In this document: positions 1-11,223 of the stretch, piece after piece
Numbering within the stretch: the first letter of the stretch is position 1
Layout: every line of letters starts with the position of its first letter
Source of the DNA: Clitoria ternatea
Lineage: Eukaryota; Streptophyta; Magnoliopsida; Fabales; Fabaceae
Assembly: GCA_037962975.1 (NCBI GenBank)
Contig: CM075674.1
Span: 86,010,501-86,074,500, forward strand
Direction of reading: 5' to 3'
Length of the DNA stretch: 64,000 bases
Made by a program: the position numbers and the translations under genes
The notes under the pieces: generated by a model
Databases searched by the model: none
The model's input: only the letters and a program-made list of their open reading frames with translations
What the model was told of the DNA's origin: nothing

Positions 1-39
1 CATGCCATGCCTTTGCTCTTAAAAGGTTATTATGGATAA

Positions 40-690
40 GCCTTTTAGCATGGTGGTTTGGAGCATGAGAGGCAGTATGAGTAAGAGAAAGTAATGATGT
101 CCAATAGACTTGGTTTCTACTCATAATTGGATGTGTTTTTACTAAACACACTACCAGTTTTCCATGGCAGAGTTGTTTTGGAAATGGTTAGGGTATGAGA
201 AGTGTGGTATTTTGGAGGATATGGGTCGTTAAGGTAAAGTTTGGGTGCTTGCCAAACAAATTGAAACATTGACATTACCCTTTTGATGTTTAGGACCAGG
301 TGGTTACTTTGGAAATAAAAACAAGTGTGCCTTGGATTTCTTCTATTGTGTATATGAGTCCAAACCACACTAGACGGGAAAGATTATGGGATAGTCTTTG
401 TGAGTTGAAAAGGTATGGCCCTTGGATTATTGTGGGAGATTTTAACGAGATATCAAGCCTGAATAAAGTGTGATGTAGTGCTTTTAGTGTTAACAAAACT
501 CAAAAGATGTTGGGAGTGATAAAGGATTAAGATGTCAAAATGAAGCTTTTGTGATGGCCAAGCGGTTGGATCGGGCACTTTGTAATGTTACATGGAGACC
601 TATTGATACCAACCCAATAATAGCCAACCTCAACACCAACTTGACATCTGAAGACCTATCTCATTTGGGCTTTGTTTCTCATACAGATCA
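40..690 (+). pseudogene. LINE (L1-type) endonuclease remnant
   Basis: Decayed 5' part of a plant non-LTR retrotransposon. The apurinic-like endonuclease, which nicks target DNA to prime reverse transcription, is recognisable only as fragments in shifting frames. Near 50-105 there is a WxxRG-like start. Around 335-465 a stretch reads as a block ending in the diagnostic GDFNEI motif. From 551 the motif RLDRALCN..WR, usual near the end of this domain, is followed by a degenerate SD/HTDH-like end near 690. Multiple frameshifts and stops separate these blocks and no reverse transcriptase follows. A similar plus-strand LINE RT/RNase H remnant lies at 26.8-30.3 kb. The two could be parts of one old LINE, but the sequence does not prove it. 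Confidence 0.75.
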
Positions 691-1676
691 CCTAACAACT
701 ATAATAGACCATATATTACACCATATACAACAATTAAATCTTATTCATCATTTGTATATAGTATATATCATTGGTGTAAAAAATTTTATTACATAATCAT
801 CCAACTATGAACTTCAATATAAGCCAAAAAATTTTATTGACTTACCTATTAATTATATCAAGCATCATATACCTAGAGTAATTTTTAATTAATTCATAGT
901 GCAATGTATCATTGGAAAATTTAAAGGTGTTCATTCAAAAGACAATAGCTAAAATAGTTTTGATGGCTTCTTGTTATTAATGTGTCTTTTTTTTGGTTTT
1001 ATGTTATTAATGTGTTTCGTTTGGCAAGATATTTTGTTTAGCTAAAAGTTGCTATATAGTTTAAAAAATGGTATTTCAAGCTAAACAAGGGTGTTTAACT
1101 AAATAATATTTTCTTTGTTGTTGGAAGCGTATAATTGAAGTGTTTGTGGTTCGGATCGGTTTGGTTTTTGACATGATATCATCTGATTCGATCATATTAT
1201 TAAGTTATAGTTTAGTTTGGTTTGATTGGAATATATGATAACATCCAATCTAATCCAATGCAATCCAATCCAATCTGATTTGATTTGGTCAAATGCGGTT
1301 CGAATTAGACGATTTGTTCAATTTTATGCTAATAATATTTTTTTACAAAATCAACTACAAGACATATGCTTTCAACCCAACAAAATAAAAAATAACTACT
1401 TTAAAATTAGAATTACCGCTCTAAAAAATTTTAGCTTAATAAAAAAATCACAAATAATTACCTAAAGTCTTTCAAGTCTCACTTTAAGCTTAAGTAATAT
1501 ATGTAATTTATTAAGGTAATAATAATATATAAGATTAATATATTGAAGATTACAGTTTGATTTTTAGAGGTATATCTGAAATCTGATCCAAACTGCACAT
1601 ATAATGCAATTTTTTCGGGTTTCAATTTGACTGGTTTTTGATTTGATCAATTTTCTGTTATTTTGACTCGGTTGAG
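691..1676. other. AT-rich flank, possible MITE-like relic
   Basis: No coding potential. The stretch is AT-rich, with runs of TTTGGTTTGGTTCGG-like and CCAATC-like words (1140-1290) of the kind common in small plant DNA transposons. AGGTGTTCAT at 925-934 is the exact inverted complement of ATGAACACCT at 24297-24306, on the far side of the large inserted element. The two may be the ends of a small DNA transposon that the element split. No flanking duplication is evident, so this stays tentative. Confidence 0.35.
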
Positions 1677-2558
1677 TGTTAACCCCCGTGTTACTGTTGG
1701 GTTATTAATTGGCAAGCGCACCAATCGTTTGTAGTTTTCAAAATCTAGATATCATTCCACTGGGATTGAAAGTCCAATAACTAACGGTAATTCTCTAATT
1801 ACTATGGTAAACTTAACAAAACTTATATACAAAAGAATAATTTATATACAATTTATATAATATTCACAAGATTGCATAATTGAGTGGTTCATGAGATAAA
1901 AAGAAAATAAAATCTATCTAAAAAGTTGAGTTGTAATTTAGAATAGCTAAGATACTTGAGGTAAACATAGATAAACAAATTATGTTGGAATTTAGATCCC
2001 TAATCTAGAATAACAATGAAGAAAATCAAGACATGCATATTTAATCATCAAGTTCATGTTATTGCAGCTCAAAGTCATTATAACCGATAACTCGTGATAT
2101 AAATTCTAAGAATTCACCGTAAAGTCCGATCCCTCGTGAGCTTTCTCAGTAAAAACTTGTATTAAGTCCTGGCCTTATGGCAACAATAATTACCAACTCT
2201 ATCCCTAGTAATTGGTATATTAAGGGCATTTCAACTTTTACTTGCATTAAAACATATTTTAATACGGCATGAATAATCATTCTCCCATTTAACATTCACA
2301 CTAATAAAACAAGTTTCAATACATATGAAAATCATTCTCTCGTTTGACGTTCATACTAATAAAAGGTTGAAATACTAACATGTAACTAAATTATAAACAT
2401 GTAGAGGTCGAATTCACAACATCATACTCAATAGACTAGTTCACCAATTCCAACATAAACAAATTAGTTACACGTGGTGAAAGTAAAAACAACAGTTACA
2501 GAGATTGACATTACGAAGGCGATGGAAACTTCACGATACAACGATCACAATACTACAC
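1677..2558 (-). repeat. 3' LTR of outer element, distal part
   Basis: Matches 18011-18898 of the upstream LTR nearly base for base (for example TTATTAATTGGCAAGCGC and GTTCCACTGGGATTG). It is interrupted after TACAC (2554-2558) by the Sirevirus-like insertion and resumes at 11224. The two halves together make an LTR of about 1.53 kb. Confidence 0.9.
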
Positions 2559-2999
2559 TGTGTTTAAATATTGAAAGGTTTTGATAATGACAAACGTGAA
2601 GAATAAGGCAAAGACTTCTAAAGCAAGAAAGGATATTACCATAAAGCCAATATGATGGATTTGCAACACATGAATACAAGAAACATGTAACATCAATTGT
2701 CATCATCAAAAAGGGGGAGAATGAAGTTGCATATGTAAGTATGCAAAGTAGTTTTGATGAATGACAATGGCTAAGACAATGACTAAGAACAAAGAGATGA
2801 AGATGCCTCACAAAGAGTTAAAGAAACATGAGCTATAGAAAACAAGGTTAGATGTTATGATCTCAAATCATGAAGAACAAGCTCATAATTTGAAGAAGAA
2901 TCAAGGAAACAAGGCATAAGGATCAAATGAATAAGCCATGGGTCAATACATATAAAGAACATATCAAAGACCTTGAAGAATTGTATCAGGTACATGTCC

Positions 3000-3447
3000 T
3001 AATCGATTACCATAATGGAATAATCGATTACCATAACTCTGTTTATGGTACAATCGATTATAATAAGAAGGACAATCGATTACATAGGTTCTGGAATGAA
3101 CATAATCGATTACAGATAAAAGGCTAATCGATTACCAGTTGAAAGTTTGAAGACTGAGCATCAGGTATTCACCATAATCGATTACCAAGTCAAGCATAAT
3201 CGATTACGTAAGTTCTGTTTTGTCCCTAATCGATTACATAAAGGCATAATCGATTACCATGCTACGAGACACAATTAAGAGCATCAGGTATCATTCAATA
3301 ATCGATTACAAGACAAGGCATAATCGATTAGAAGGGTTCTGTTTCATAACTAATCGATTACAGTAGAAATGCTAATCGATTACCTGCTGCATAATACTGA
3401 AGATTTCAAAAGCTAATCGATTACAGCTCGAAGGCTAATCGATTACC
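3000..3447 (+). repeat. AATCGATTAC palindrome array in 5' LTR
   Basis: Sixteen copies of AATCGATTA (consensus TAATCGATTACC, core palindrome TAATCGATTA) with irregular spacing of about 15-45 bp, lying just upstream of the promoter. The same sixteen occur in the 3' LTR. The small ORF through part of it (2927-3127) only translates the repeat and is not taken as a gene. Confidence 0.95.
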
Positions 3448-3573
3448 ATAGTGTCAGAACGTGGGAAAATACTTTTAAGTGGAACTCCAACTCATTTCTT
3501 CACTCCCACTTTATGCCCATGCTAAGGTATCCGTTGGAGACAATGTGCAACGGCTGGAAACCCTAAAAATGGC

Positions 3574-3580
3574 TATAAAT
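3574..3580 (+). promoter_or_regulatory. TATA box of the copia 5' LTR
   Basis: TATAAAT preceded by GTTGGAGACAATGTGCAACG (3532-3551), a CAACGG-type region. The motif is duplicated in the 3' LTR near 10121. It is the likely start region for genomic RNA, with the palindrome array lying upstream in U3. Confidence 0.6.
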
Positions 3581-4672
3581 GAAGCATGGATTCAAGCAAG
3601 AAAAGACACAATGAGGGAGACCAAGGCACAATACAAGGCAAACAATATTCTTCTTCTAGAGGTCTTCTAATTTAATTTCTCTTGTATATTCTACAACTCT
3701 TGTTTCTAAACTTGCATACTGCTTAAGAGTTATTAGATTGTGAGTTTCAATTTACATATCCTCTCTTGTTGAGAGTTAGAATTGGTGAGAGCTTTCATTT
3801 GTGTATCTACTCTATTGAGAGAGTTAATTTCTTGTAAACCAAACACCAAAACACCAAGGTTTTTCACTCTAGGTTGAGTGGTCACAAAGGTTGGGGTTCA
3901 ACCTTTGGGTATTGAGAGATTGTGAGATTGGGTGGGTTGCCCTTTGCTTGTGAGGATTGAGTTCTTGAGTGTGGGACACTAGGAAGCTGCAATTGCTCAA
4001 AGCTTGTATCTCAAATCTTTAATAGTGGAATCCTTCAAGTGGGTTGCTTGAAAGCGAGACGTACACCGGGTTGGTGGAACTCATTAAATTGGTTTGCATT
4101 TCTCTCTACCTTGAACTCTTTATACAACTGCGCACATAAACTGTTTGTTGAAATGCTTGAGCTGAATGTGTGAATCAAAGTTGTTGTTCAAGTAGAAAAC
4201 TAACTCTGCATGCCAGGTGTTTGATAATTTGCTTGAATCAATATTTGGTAAAGTTCTTAAAAAAATTGAAATTTATTTTAACTTGCCAAGTATCTAGATC
4301 ATTGTTTCCTATCAACTCTTGTGTGATACTTACTTAATTGCCTTCACTTATTTCATGCACACAAGCTGTTTGATACATTGAATGAGCTGAACCCTTATAG
4401 GAAACATCACACTATTTGTGAAATAAATCTATACACTCTAACTGATTGATAAATTGTTTAAACCAATAACTTGCCTTGTTTATCACACTTAAAGCTAAAT
4501 ATTGTCATTGCACATCAAGTGTGTCATAGTGTGATATGTACATAGAAGTTGTTGTCTCTTCATCATTGCATCATTTGTATATTACTAACCATTTCTAAGG
4601 GGATTCCGCGTGAAAATTTGAAACACTCAATTCACCCCCCTCCCTCTTGAGCGTTGAGGCCTTGGCTAACAA

Positions 4673-4686
4673 GTGGTATAAGAGCT
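4673..4686 (+). other. Primer binding site (initiator-Met-like)
   Basis: TGGTATAAGAGC follows the LTR end by a few bases (about 4674-4685). It differs at one position from TGGTATCAGAGC, the usual copia site complementary to the initiator tRNA-Met 3' end. Confidence 0.8.
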
Positions 4687-4726
4687 TGACTCTTGCCACA
4701 AGGCTTAACAGCTGCAGGAGATCAAG

Positions 4727-5884
4727 ATGGCCTCCACTTCATATGATGCATTTTCAGAAAATGGCGCACTAAATAGACCTCCAATCTTCAATGGCAAAGA
4801 CTATGCCATTTGGAAAGAAAGCATGAAAATCTTTATCCAAGCCTATGATCTCAAGGTATGGAATGCTATTCAATTTGGTCCTTTCATTCCCAAATACATT
4901 GTTGATAATATAGAGTGTATGAAGCCCATGAACTTATGGACTAAAGAAGAAGAAAGAAAGGTACAATTCAATTTAAGAGCTAAAATTCTTATCACATTAG
5001 CATTAGAACCTAACGATGTTTCTAGAGTTATTACTTGTAACAATGCTAAAGAAATATGGGAAACTCTTGAAACAATTTATGAAACTGCTAATGATAATAA
5101 AGATGCAAGGATTAGCACCTTTTCTAGTCAAAATGAAGGCTTCAAAATAAGTCCGGAAGAAGAGATCAGTGAATCGGAAGAAGAACTTGCATGCCTAATG
5201 ACAAAGCACTCCCAAGATGATGAGGTATGCTCTTTAAATGCTTTTAATGATGATAATGATGATGAAATTGATAAGGATGAATTATTAGAAGCATTTGAAG
5301 AATTACATGAAAAATTTGTCTTGTTATCAAAGAAATATGCATGCTCTAAACAAACCATTTTGACTCCTGAAAAAGAATTGCATGATGTTCACATAGAAAA
5401 AGAATATCTTAGAGTTCAAAATGATGAATTAGTAGCTTCAAATGTATCTCTTAGAACTTGTAATGATAATAATGATTATGTGCTTATTGATAAATGTATG
5501 CTTCTTAAAAAAGAGAATAAAGAACTAAAAGAAGCACTTAGCAAGCTTACAAGTAGTCAAAAGAATCTAAGTGCACCTATTAAAGATCAAAGGCATACAC
5601 TTGATAGAAGAAAAATAGGTCATTACAAGAACCATTTTGCATCCTACAAGAAAAAATCCAAATCCTCCCTAAGATGGACAAACCATGAAAGAAAAGAGAA
5701 CTCAATGTCTAATTGTTTTAAAAGGAAAGAATATAAAAGGAACCATTACTATCATACTATGACTTATTCATTGAATGCAACATGTTTTTATTGTGGAATA
5801 TTTGGTCATATATCATCCAATTGTTTTATAAAGAAATCCCGTCAAAAGTGTACAAGAAAGGTATGGATTCCAAAACAATCTTGA
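4727..5884 (+). CDS. gag: Copia Gag polyprotein (UBN2-type, zinc knuckle)
   Basis: Intact 385-residue ORF starting at an ATG in good context (AAGATGG). Residues about 10-130 form the UBN2-type Gag domain with the motifs RPPIFNGKDYAIWK and LEPNDVSRVI. Residues about 135-290 are acidic and coiled-coil-like (repeated E, K, L). A basic stretch follows at about 295-345, then one perfect CCHC zinc knuckle (C353-x2-C-x4-H-x4-C366), which binds RNA. It ends RKVWIPKQS, the place where autonomous relatives run on into protease, but here a stop follows. Gag would form the particle that packages the RNA. Being intact in an element with no pol suggests Gag alone was kept. Confidence 0.9.
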   Translation: MASTSYDAFSENGALNRPPIFNGKDYAIWKESMKIFIQAYDLKVWNAIQFGPFIPKYIVDNIECMKPMNLWTKEEERKVQFNLRAKILITLALEPNDVSRVITCNNAKEIWETLETIYETANDNKDARISTFSSQNEGFKISPEEEISESEEELACLMTKHSQDDEVCSLNAFNDDNDDEIDKDELLEAFEELHEKFVLLSKKYACSKQTILTPEKELHDVHIEKEYLRVQNDELVASNVSLRTCNDNNDYVLIDKCMLLKKENKELKEALSKLTSSQKNLSAPIKDQRHTLDRRKIGHYKNHFASYKKKSKSSLRWTNHERKENSMSNCFKRKEYKRNHYYHTMTYSLNATCFYCGIFGHISSNCFIKKSRQKCTRKVWIPKQS

Positions 5885-8800
5885 AATCCCAAACTAACAA
5901 GGAAGGACCCAACTCTCAAAGGGTACCTTAAATTTTTGAAATCTTGTAGGCAAACTTCCAAGCAACAATTTCTCATTGACGGATGACCAAAATTCATGAC
6001 CTAAGGAGATATCAAGAATCTCAATCTCCACTCCAAAAGATGAAGGAGAAAAATAAAGCAAGTCAAGATTATGATGACTCATCATACATCTAAAAGGTAC
6101 CACTCAAAACAAGGAAATGAACAAGAAGCTTCAATGTGACTCACACAAGATGGATTGCACCAAGACAAAATTCAATGGACAAACACTAAAGGTGATACAA
6201 CAAAAAGGTATGAATACTTATCACACAATTTATACGAATGCTCATGAATCTTGATATGTGAATATCTAACCTTGATTTGATATGCAAGTTTGAGCATGAA
6301 AGGTGTTATGTCTTGAGATGAATGAATGAGTAATCTTAAAACCCCTTAAACTCATGAAAACCTAAGGATCAATAGTGCTTATGCATGATGATTAGTAATG
6401 CTTGATGATGAGCTTGATGAATGATTAGTTGAATAACTTGAGATGTATGAATCCTTGAAAATGTATGAATTCTTAAATGATGCATGAATGATTAAATATG
6501 AATTCTTGATGATGTATCATTAATATGTTGGTTAACTAGTGGTATCTAAACAACAAACATCTTCCTTTAACAATGGTATGAATTGAATTAGTAAGAGGAA
6601 GAGATCATAAGGACATAATCTTGATTATATGCTTATCACTATGCCTTGATAATAAATACATATATTGTGTGTACAAGTGGCATCTATGCTTTGACAATCT
6701 ATGCAATTATATTCCTAGAGATAAAACATGTATGTTACAATAAGTGATTGCCTAGACTTTAACTTCATGATTGTAACATCATAGGCATGAACATGATGAT
6801 ATGTTAAGAAACAATGCATGATATGATAAGTGATAATGCATGCCATGATCATATACCATGCTTGGGCAAGTGATATCCATCTTGATTGACCTTATAATTC
6901 TTATCTACACCATATGTTTGATGATGCACAATCTTGATTGTGAAAAGAAACTTGAAAGTATTACATCATTGAGATTGAAAAGAATTTTTGAACTACTTTA
7001 TGAAAAATGATGTATGCTTGAATAATAACAATCTTGTGGTAAATGCTTAACTGTTATTAATTGATATCAAGAGCTTAAATTGGCAAATCCATCAAATGGT
7101 ATCATACCTAGATACTAATAACAAGTGGTATAGACAATAAAAATAGAAACAGGTGGTATTCATAGTTAAAGACAGATTATCTTTACCATTGCCCATGTTG
7201 AAATTAGTGTCTATTTTACCATTGTGCTTTGTATGGATTATATTAATAAGTGGTATGACATACATGGAAATGAATATATGACTTGCAGCCACATTATGAT
7301 CATGAAATATTTTTGTGACTTGTCTCTATATGTTACTAATTATCTATGCAAAATGTGTTCTCTTACATGTTTGATAAATGCCATATGTGCCCTAGGTAAA
7401 TGCTTGACTAGACCTATATATGACTTAAGAATATAGATATATTGGCATATGTTATAATACAATTGCATGAGTAAGCCAACAAGTTGTATTAATCATTCCA
7501 TCCTTGATTTGATACCTAGACATAAATGAAATTGCACTAACAAGTGGTATCAACATCTATATTTATCCTTGTTAAATTTCATGATTAAGGGGGAGTTTCA
7601 TAATATTTCTTTATAACAAGTGATATCTATTGATGATATATTATCTCTTTATCAAGTGGTATGAAAGTCTAAGTAAATCACTTTTAGAAAACTCCTTCCC
7701 AAAATAATACTGCATCAAAGACCCAAAATTGGTACAAACTCTTGCGAACTCAATACTACTAACAATATGCTTTGCAAAGAGTTTGTTAAGGTTATATAGG
7801 ATAACTCAAAATGGCAAATCAAACTACCAAACTGGGCAAACAAAGAATTGTTCAAGGAATACAACATGGATACAGCAAAATGCCACACAAGGATGTGAAA
7901 AAGGGTATAAAACTTACAAAATACCAAGGTATGATCGAATTTTTACTCTACCATTATGCTCTGTGAATTATACAAATCATATTAACAAGTGGTATGAATA
8001 ACGAATTTCACAAGCTGCATATATCACTTCATCCCTGCTCTGATACCTAGATATAAGCATACATTGTTGAAAAGCCTTCTATATTACTGCTCTGATACCT
8101 AGAAATGCATCAAGCAATATTAATGAAATGATTAACAAGTGGATTGTTATATGCAATGGTATCTAACCTTTGAGTGGTATCTATTCATATTATGGTATCT
8201 ATCATTTCAACAGTGGTATCTATTAAAAAGAGATCATATGCTTTAAAAGGTAACCAAATGGTATCAGACTTGATTAAATTGACCTACAAGTGATATCAAA
8301 ATTGATCAAATTGGTATAATCGAGTTCACATGTTATTAAGTGGTATATTTTTTACAAGTGGTATCAATTACAATAGTAAGGGGGAGCATACATATGAATG
8401 ATTATCCTTGATTTCACCTCTTTATGACTATGCTCATGGCACTTATGCTTACAATGTTACCTCTATTCTCCTATATGTTCACTTGGAAAATTATTCTTGT
8501 GCATTTGATGATGCCAAAATAGGAGAAAACTATGTGCTTACTTGAAATGATATGTGAAAGAATCATGTGACGTTTACCATACTTGAAAATGATACTCACT
8601 ACATGATTAGAATAAGTTAGCAATCAATCATATGCTTACTTGATGAATAAATTATGTGATTGCTTATTGACTCTAGATGCACTAAAATGGTATTTATCTT
8701 TGATCATGTTTTAAAGATTTAATTTGAAATCCATATGAAATACTTGCTCTAAATCTCTTTTATTCAAATAAATGAGCTTATATGTTGATGGCATAGATTA

Positions 8801-9090
8801 TGACTAAGATAATGATCTTTTTGATGATGCCAAAGGGGGAGAGATTAGTGGAAGGATCAGTAAAAAGAATAGGATGCCATTTATGCTAAAAAGGGGGAGA
8901 GATATCATGTTTCCATCATGTTATATAAACAGTTGGCATAAGTTATAAGATTAAGGGGGAGAATAACACTTAAACAATGAACTTAACTAGCATTCATTAC
9001 ATCATATAGGGGGAGAATACATATAACCATTGATTATCATTATTCTGTGAAACTAACACCCCACGAGATGAACATTGGTTGTCATCATCA
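5885..9090 (+). other. Non-coding interior with repeated primer-site-like motifs
   Basis: About 3.2 kb without a credible ORF. It is rich in the words ATGATG/CTTGAT and in variants of ACAAGTGGTATC, for example near 6538, 7120, 7245, 7539, 7651, 7986, 8214, 8340 and 8355. TGGTATCAGA at 8259-8268 matches the consensus primer site. GCTCTGATACC at 8037-8047 and 8089-8099 is its exact inverse complement, the same sequence as the 3' end of initiator tRNA-Met. No protease, integrase, RT or RNase H motif is present on either strand. Confidence 0.8.
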
Positions 9091-9103
9091 AAAAGGGGGA
9101 GAA
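8831..9103 (+). other. Multiple polypurine tracts before the 3' LTR
   Basis: Tracts of the AAGGGGGAGA type occur at about 8832, 8890, 8952, 9008 and 9091-9103. The last abuts the 3' LTR and is the functional plus-strand primer candidate. Further AGGGGGAG copies lie at about 7589 and 8376. Such reiterated tracts are characteristic of Sireviruses. Confidence 0.8.
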
Positions 9104-11218
9104 TGTGTTTAAATATTGAAACAGGTTTTGATAATGACAAACGTGAAGAATAAGGAAAAGACTTCTAAAGCAAGAAAGGATATTACCATAAAGCCAATAT
9201 GATGGATTTGCAACACATGAATACAAGCAACATGTAACATCAATTGTCATCATCAAAAAGGGGGAGAATGAAGTTGCATATGTAAGTATGCAAAGTAGTT
9301 TTGATGAATGACAATGGCTAAGACAATGACTAAGAACAAAGAAATGAAGATGCCTCACAAAGAGTTAAAGAAACATGAGCTATGGAAAACAAGGTTAGAT
9401 GTTATGATCTCAAATCATGAAGAACAAGCTCATAATTTGAAGAAGAATCAAGGAAACAAGGCATAAGGATCAAAGGAATAAGCCATGGGTCAATACATAT
9501 AAAGAACATATCAAAGACCTTGAAGAATTGTAACAGGTACATGTCCTAATCGATTACCACAATGGAATAATCGATTACCATAACTCTGTTTATGGTACAA
9601 TCGATTACAATAAGAAGGATAATCGATTACATAGGTTCTGGAATGAACCTAATCGATTACAGATAAAAGGCTAATCGATTACCAGTTGAAAGTTTGAAGA
9701 CTGAGCATCAGGTATTCACCATAATCGATTACCAAGTCAAGCATAATCGATTACGTAAGTTCTGTTTTGTCCCTAATCGATTACATAAAGGCATAATCGA
9801 TTACCATGCTACGAGACACAATTAAGAGCATCAGGTATCATTCAATAATCGATTACAAGGCAAGGCATAATCGATTAGAAGGGTTCTGTTTCATAGCTAA
9901 TCGATTACAGTAGAAATGCTAATCGATTACCTGCTGTATAATACTGAAGATTTCAAAAGCTAATCGATTACAGCTCGAAGGCTAATCGATTACCATAGTG
10001 TCAGAACATAGGAAAATACTTTTAAGTGGAACTCCATCTCATTTCTTCACTCCCACTTTATGCCCATGCTAAGGTATCCGTTGGAGACAATGTGCAACGG
10101 CTGGAAACCCTAAAAATGGCTATAAATGAAGCATGGATTCAAGCAAGAAAAGACACAATGAGGGAGACCAAGGTACAATACAAGGCAAACAATATTCTTT
10201 TTCTAGAGGTCTTCTAATTCAATTTCTCTTGTATATTCTGCAACTCTTGTTTCTAAACTTGCATACTGCTTAAGAGTTGTTAGATTGTGAGTTTCAATTT
10301 GCATATCCTCTCTTGTTGAGAGTTAGAATTGGTGAGAGCTTTCATTTATGTATCTACTCTATTGAGAGAGTTAATTTCTTGTAAACCAAACACCAAAACA
10401 CCAAGGTTTTTCACTCTAGGTTGAGTGGTCACAAAGGTTGGGGTTCAACCTTTGGGTATTGAGAGATTGTGAGATTGGGTGGGTTGCCCTTTGCTTGTGA
10501 GGATTGAGTTCTTGAGTATGGGACACTAGGAAGCTGCAATTGCTCAAAGCTTGTATCTCAAATCTTCAATAGTGGAATCCTTCAAGTGGGTTGCTTGAAG
10601 GCGAGACGTACACCGGGTTGGTGGAACTCGTTAAATTGGTTTGCATTTCTCTCTACCTTGAACTCTTTATACAACTGCGCATATAAACTGTTTGTTGAAA
10701 TGCTTGAGCTGAATGTGTGAATCAAAGTTGTTGTTCAAGTAGAAAACTAACTCTGCATGCCAAGTGTTTGATAATTTGCTTGAATCAATATTTGGTAAAG
10801 TTCTTAAAAAAACTGAAATTTATTTTAACTTGCCAAGTATCTAGATCATTGTTTCCTATCAACTCTTGTGTGATACTTACTTAATTGCCTTCACTTATTT
10901 CATGCACACAAGTTGTTTGATATATTGAATGAGCTGAACCCTTATAGGAAACATCACACTATTTGTGAAATAAATCTATACACTCCAACTGATTGATAAA
11001 TTGTTTAAACCAATAACTTGCCTTGTTTATCACACTTAAAGCTAAATATTGTCATTGCACATCAAGTGTGTCATAGTGTGATATATACATAGAAGTTGTT
11101 GTCTCTTCATCATTGCATCATTTGTATATTACTAACCATTTCTAAGGGGATTCCGCGCGAAAATTTGAAACACTCAATTCACCCTCCCCCCTCTTGAGCG
11201 TTGAGGCCTTGGCTAACA
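9104..11218 (+). repeat. 3' LTR of gag-only copia element
   Basis: Second copy of 2559-4671, beginning TGTGTTTAAATATTGAAA and ending GGCTAACA, followed by the target duplication TACAC. It differs from the 5' copy by scattered substitutions and short indels, so the insertion is not very recent. Confidence 0.95.
9547..9994 (+). repeat. AATCGATTAC palindrome array in 3' LTR
   Basis: Sixteen copies of AATCGATTA in the same order and spacing as at 3000-3447. Nearly every core is unchanged between the two LTRs. In one unit the base after the core differs (ATTATAA in the 5' copy, ATTACAA here). Confidence 0.95.
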
Positions 11219-11223
11219 TACAC

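Larger units (their letters stand above)
2559..4671 (+). repeat. 5' LTR of gag-only copia element
   Basis: Direct repeat of 9104-11218. It contains an internal copy of a purine tract (about 2707), a dense AATCGATTAC array, a TATA box at 3574, a pyrimidine/GTGAG-rich downstream part, and the terminal CTTGGCTAACA that immediately precedes the primer site. Confidence 0.95.
2559..11218 (+). mobile_element. Gag-only Sirevirus-like Ty1/copia element
   Basis: Complete LTR retrotransposon inserted in the outer element's 3' LTR. TSD TACAC is at 2554-2558 and 11219-11223, and the ends are TGTGTTTAAA and GGCTAACA. LTRs are 2113 and 2115 bp and by eye differ by roughly 1-2 percent. A primer site resembling the initiator-Met type follows the 5' LTR, then one gag ORF, then 3.2 kb without coding capacity where protease, integrase, RT and RNase H would be. 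Repeated purine tracts of the AAGGGGGAGA type before the 3' LTR are a Sirevirus trait. The element would depend on an autonomous relative for polymerase and integrase. Confidence 0.9.

Noticed and set aside
3000..3447. CRISPR-like array of short repeats
   Set aside because: The repeat is a 10-12 bp palindromic word with uneven spacing, present identically in both LTRs of a plant retrotransposon; no cas genes or uniform spacers.
3479..3670. Small ORF in the copia LTR (also 10026-10217)
   Set aside because: Lies over the LTR TATA box and start region in both copies; no conserved domain, best seen as LTR sequence.
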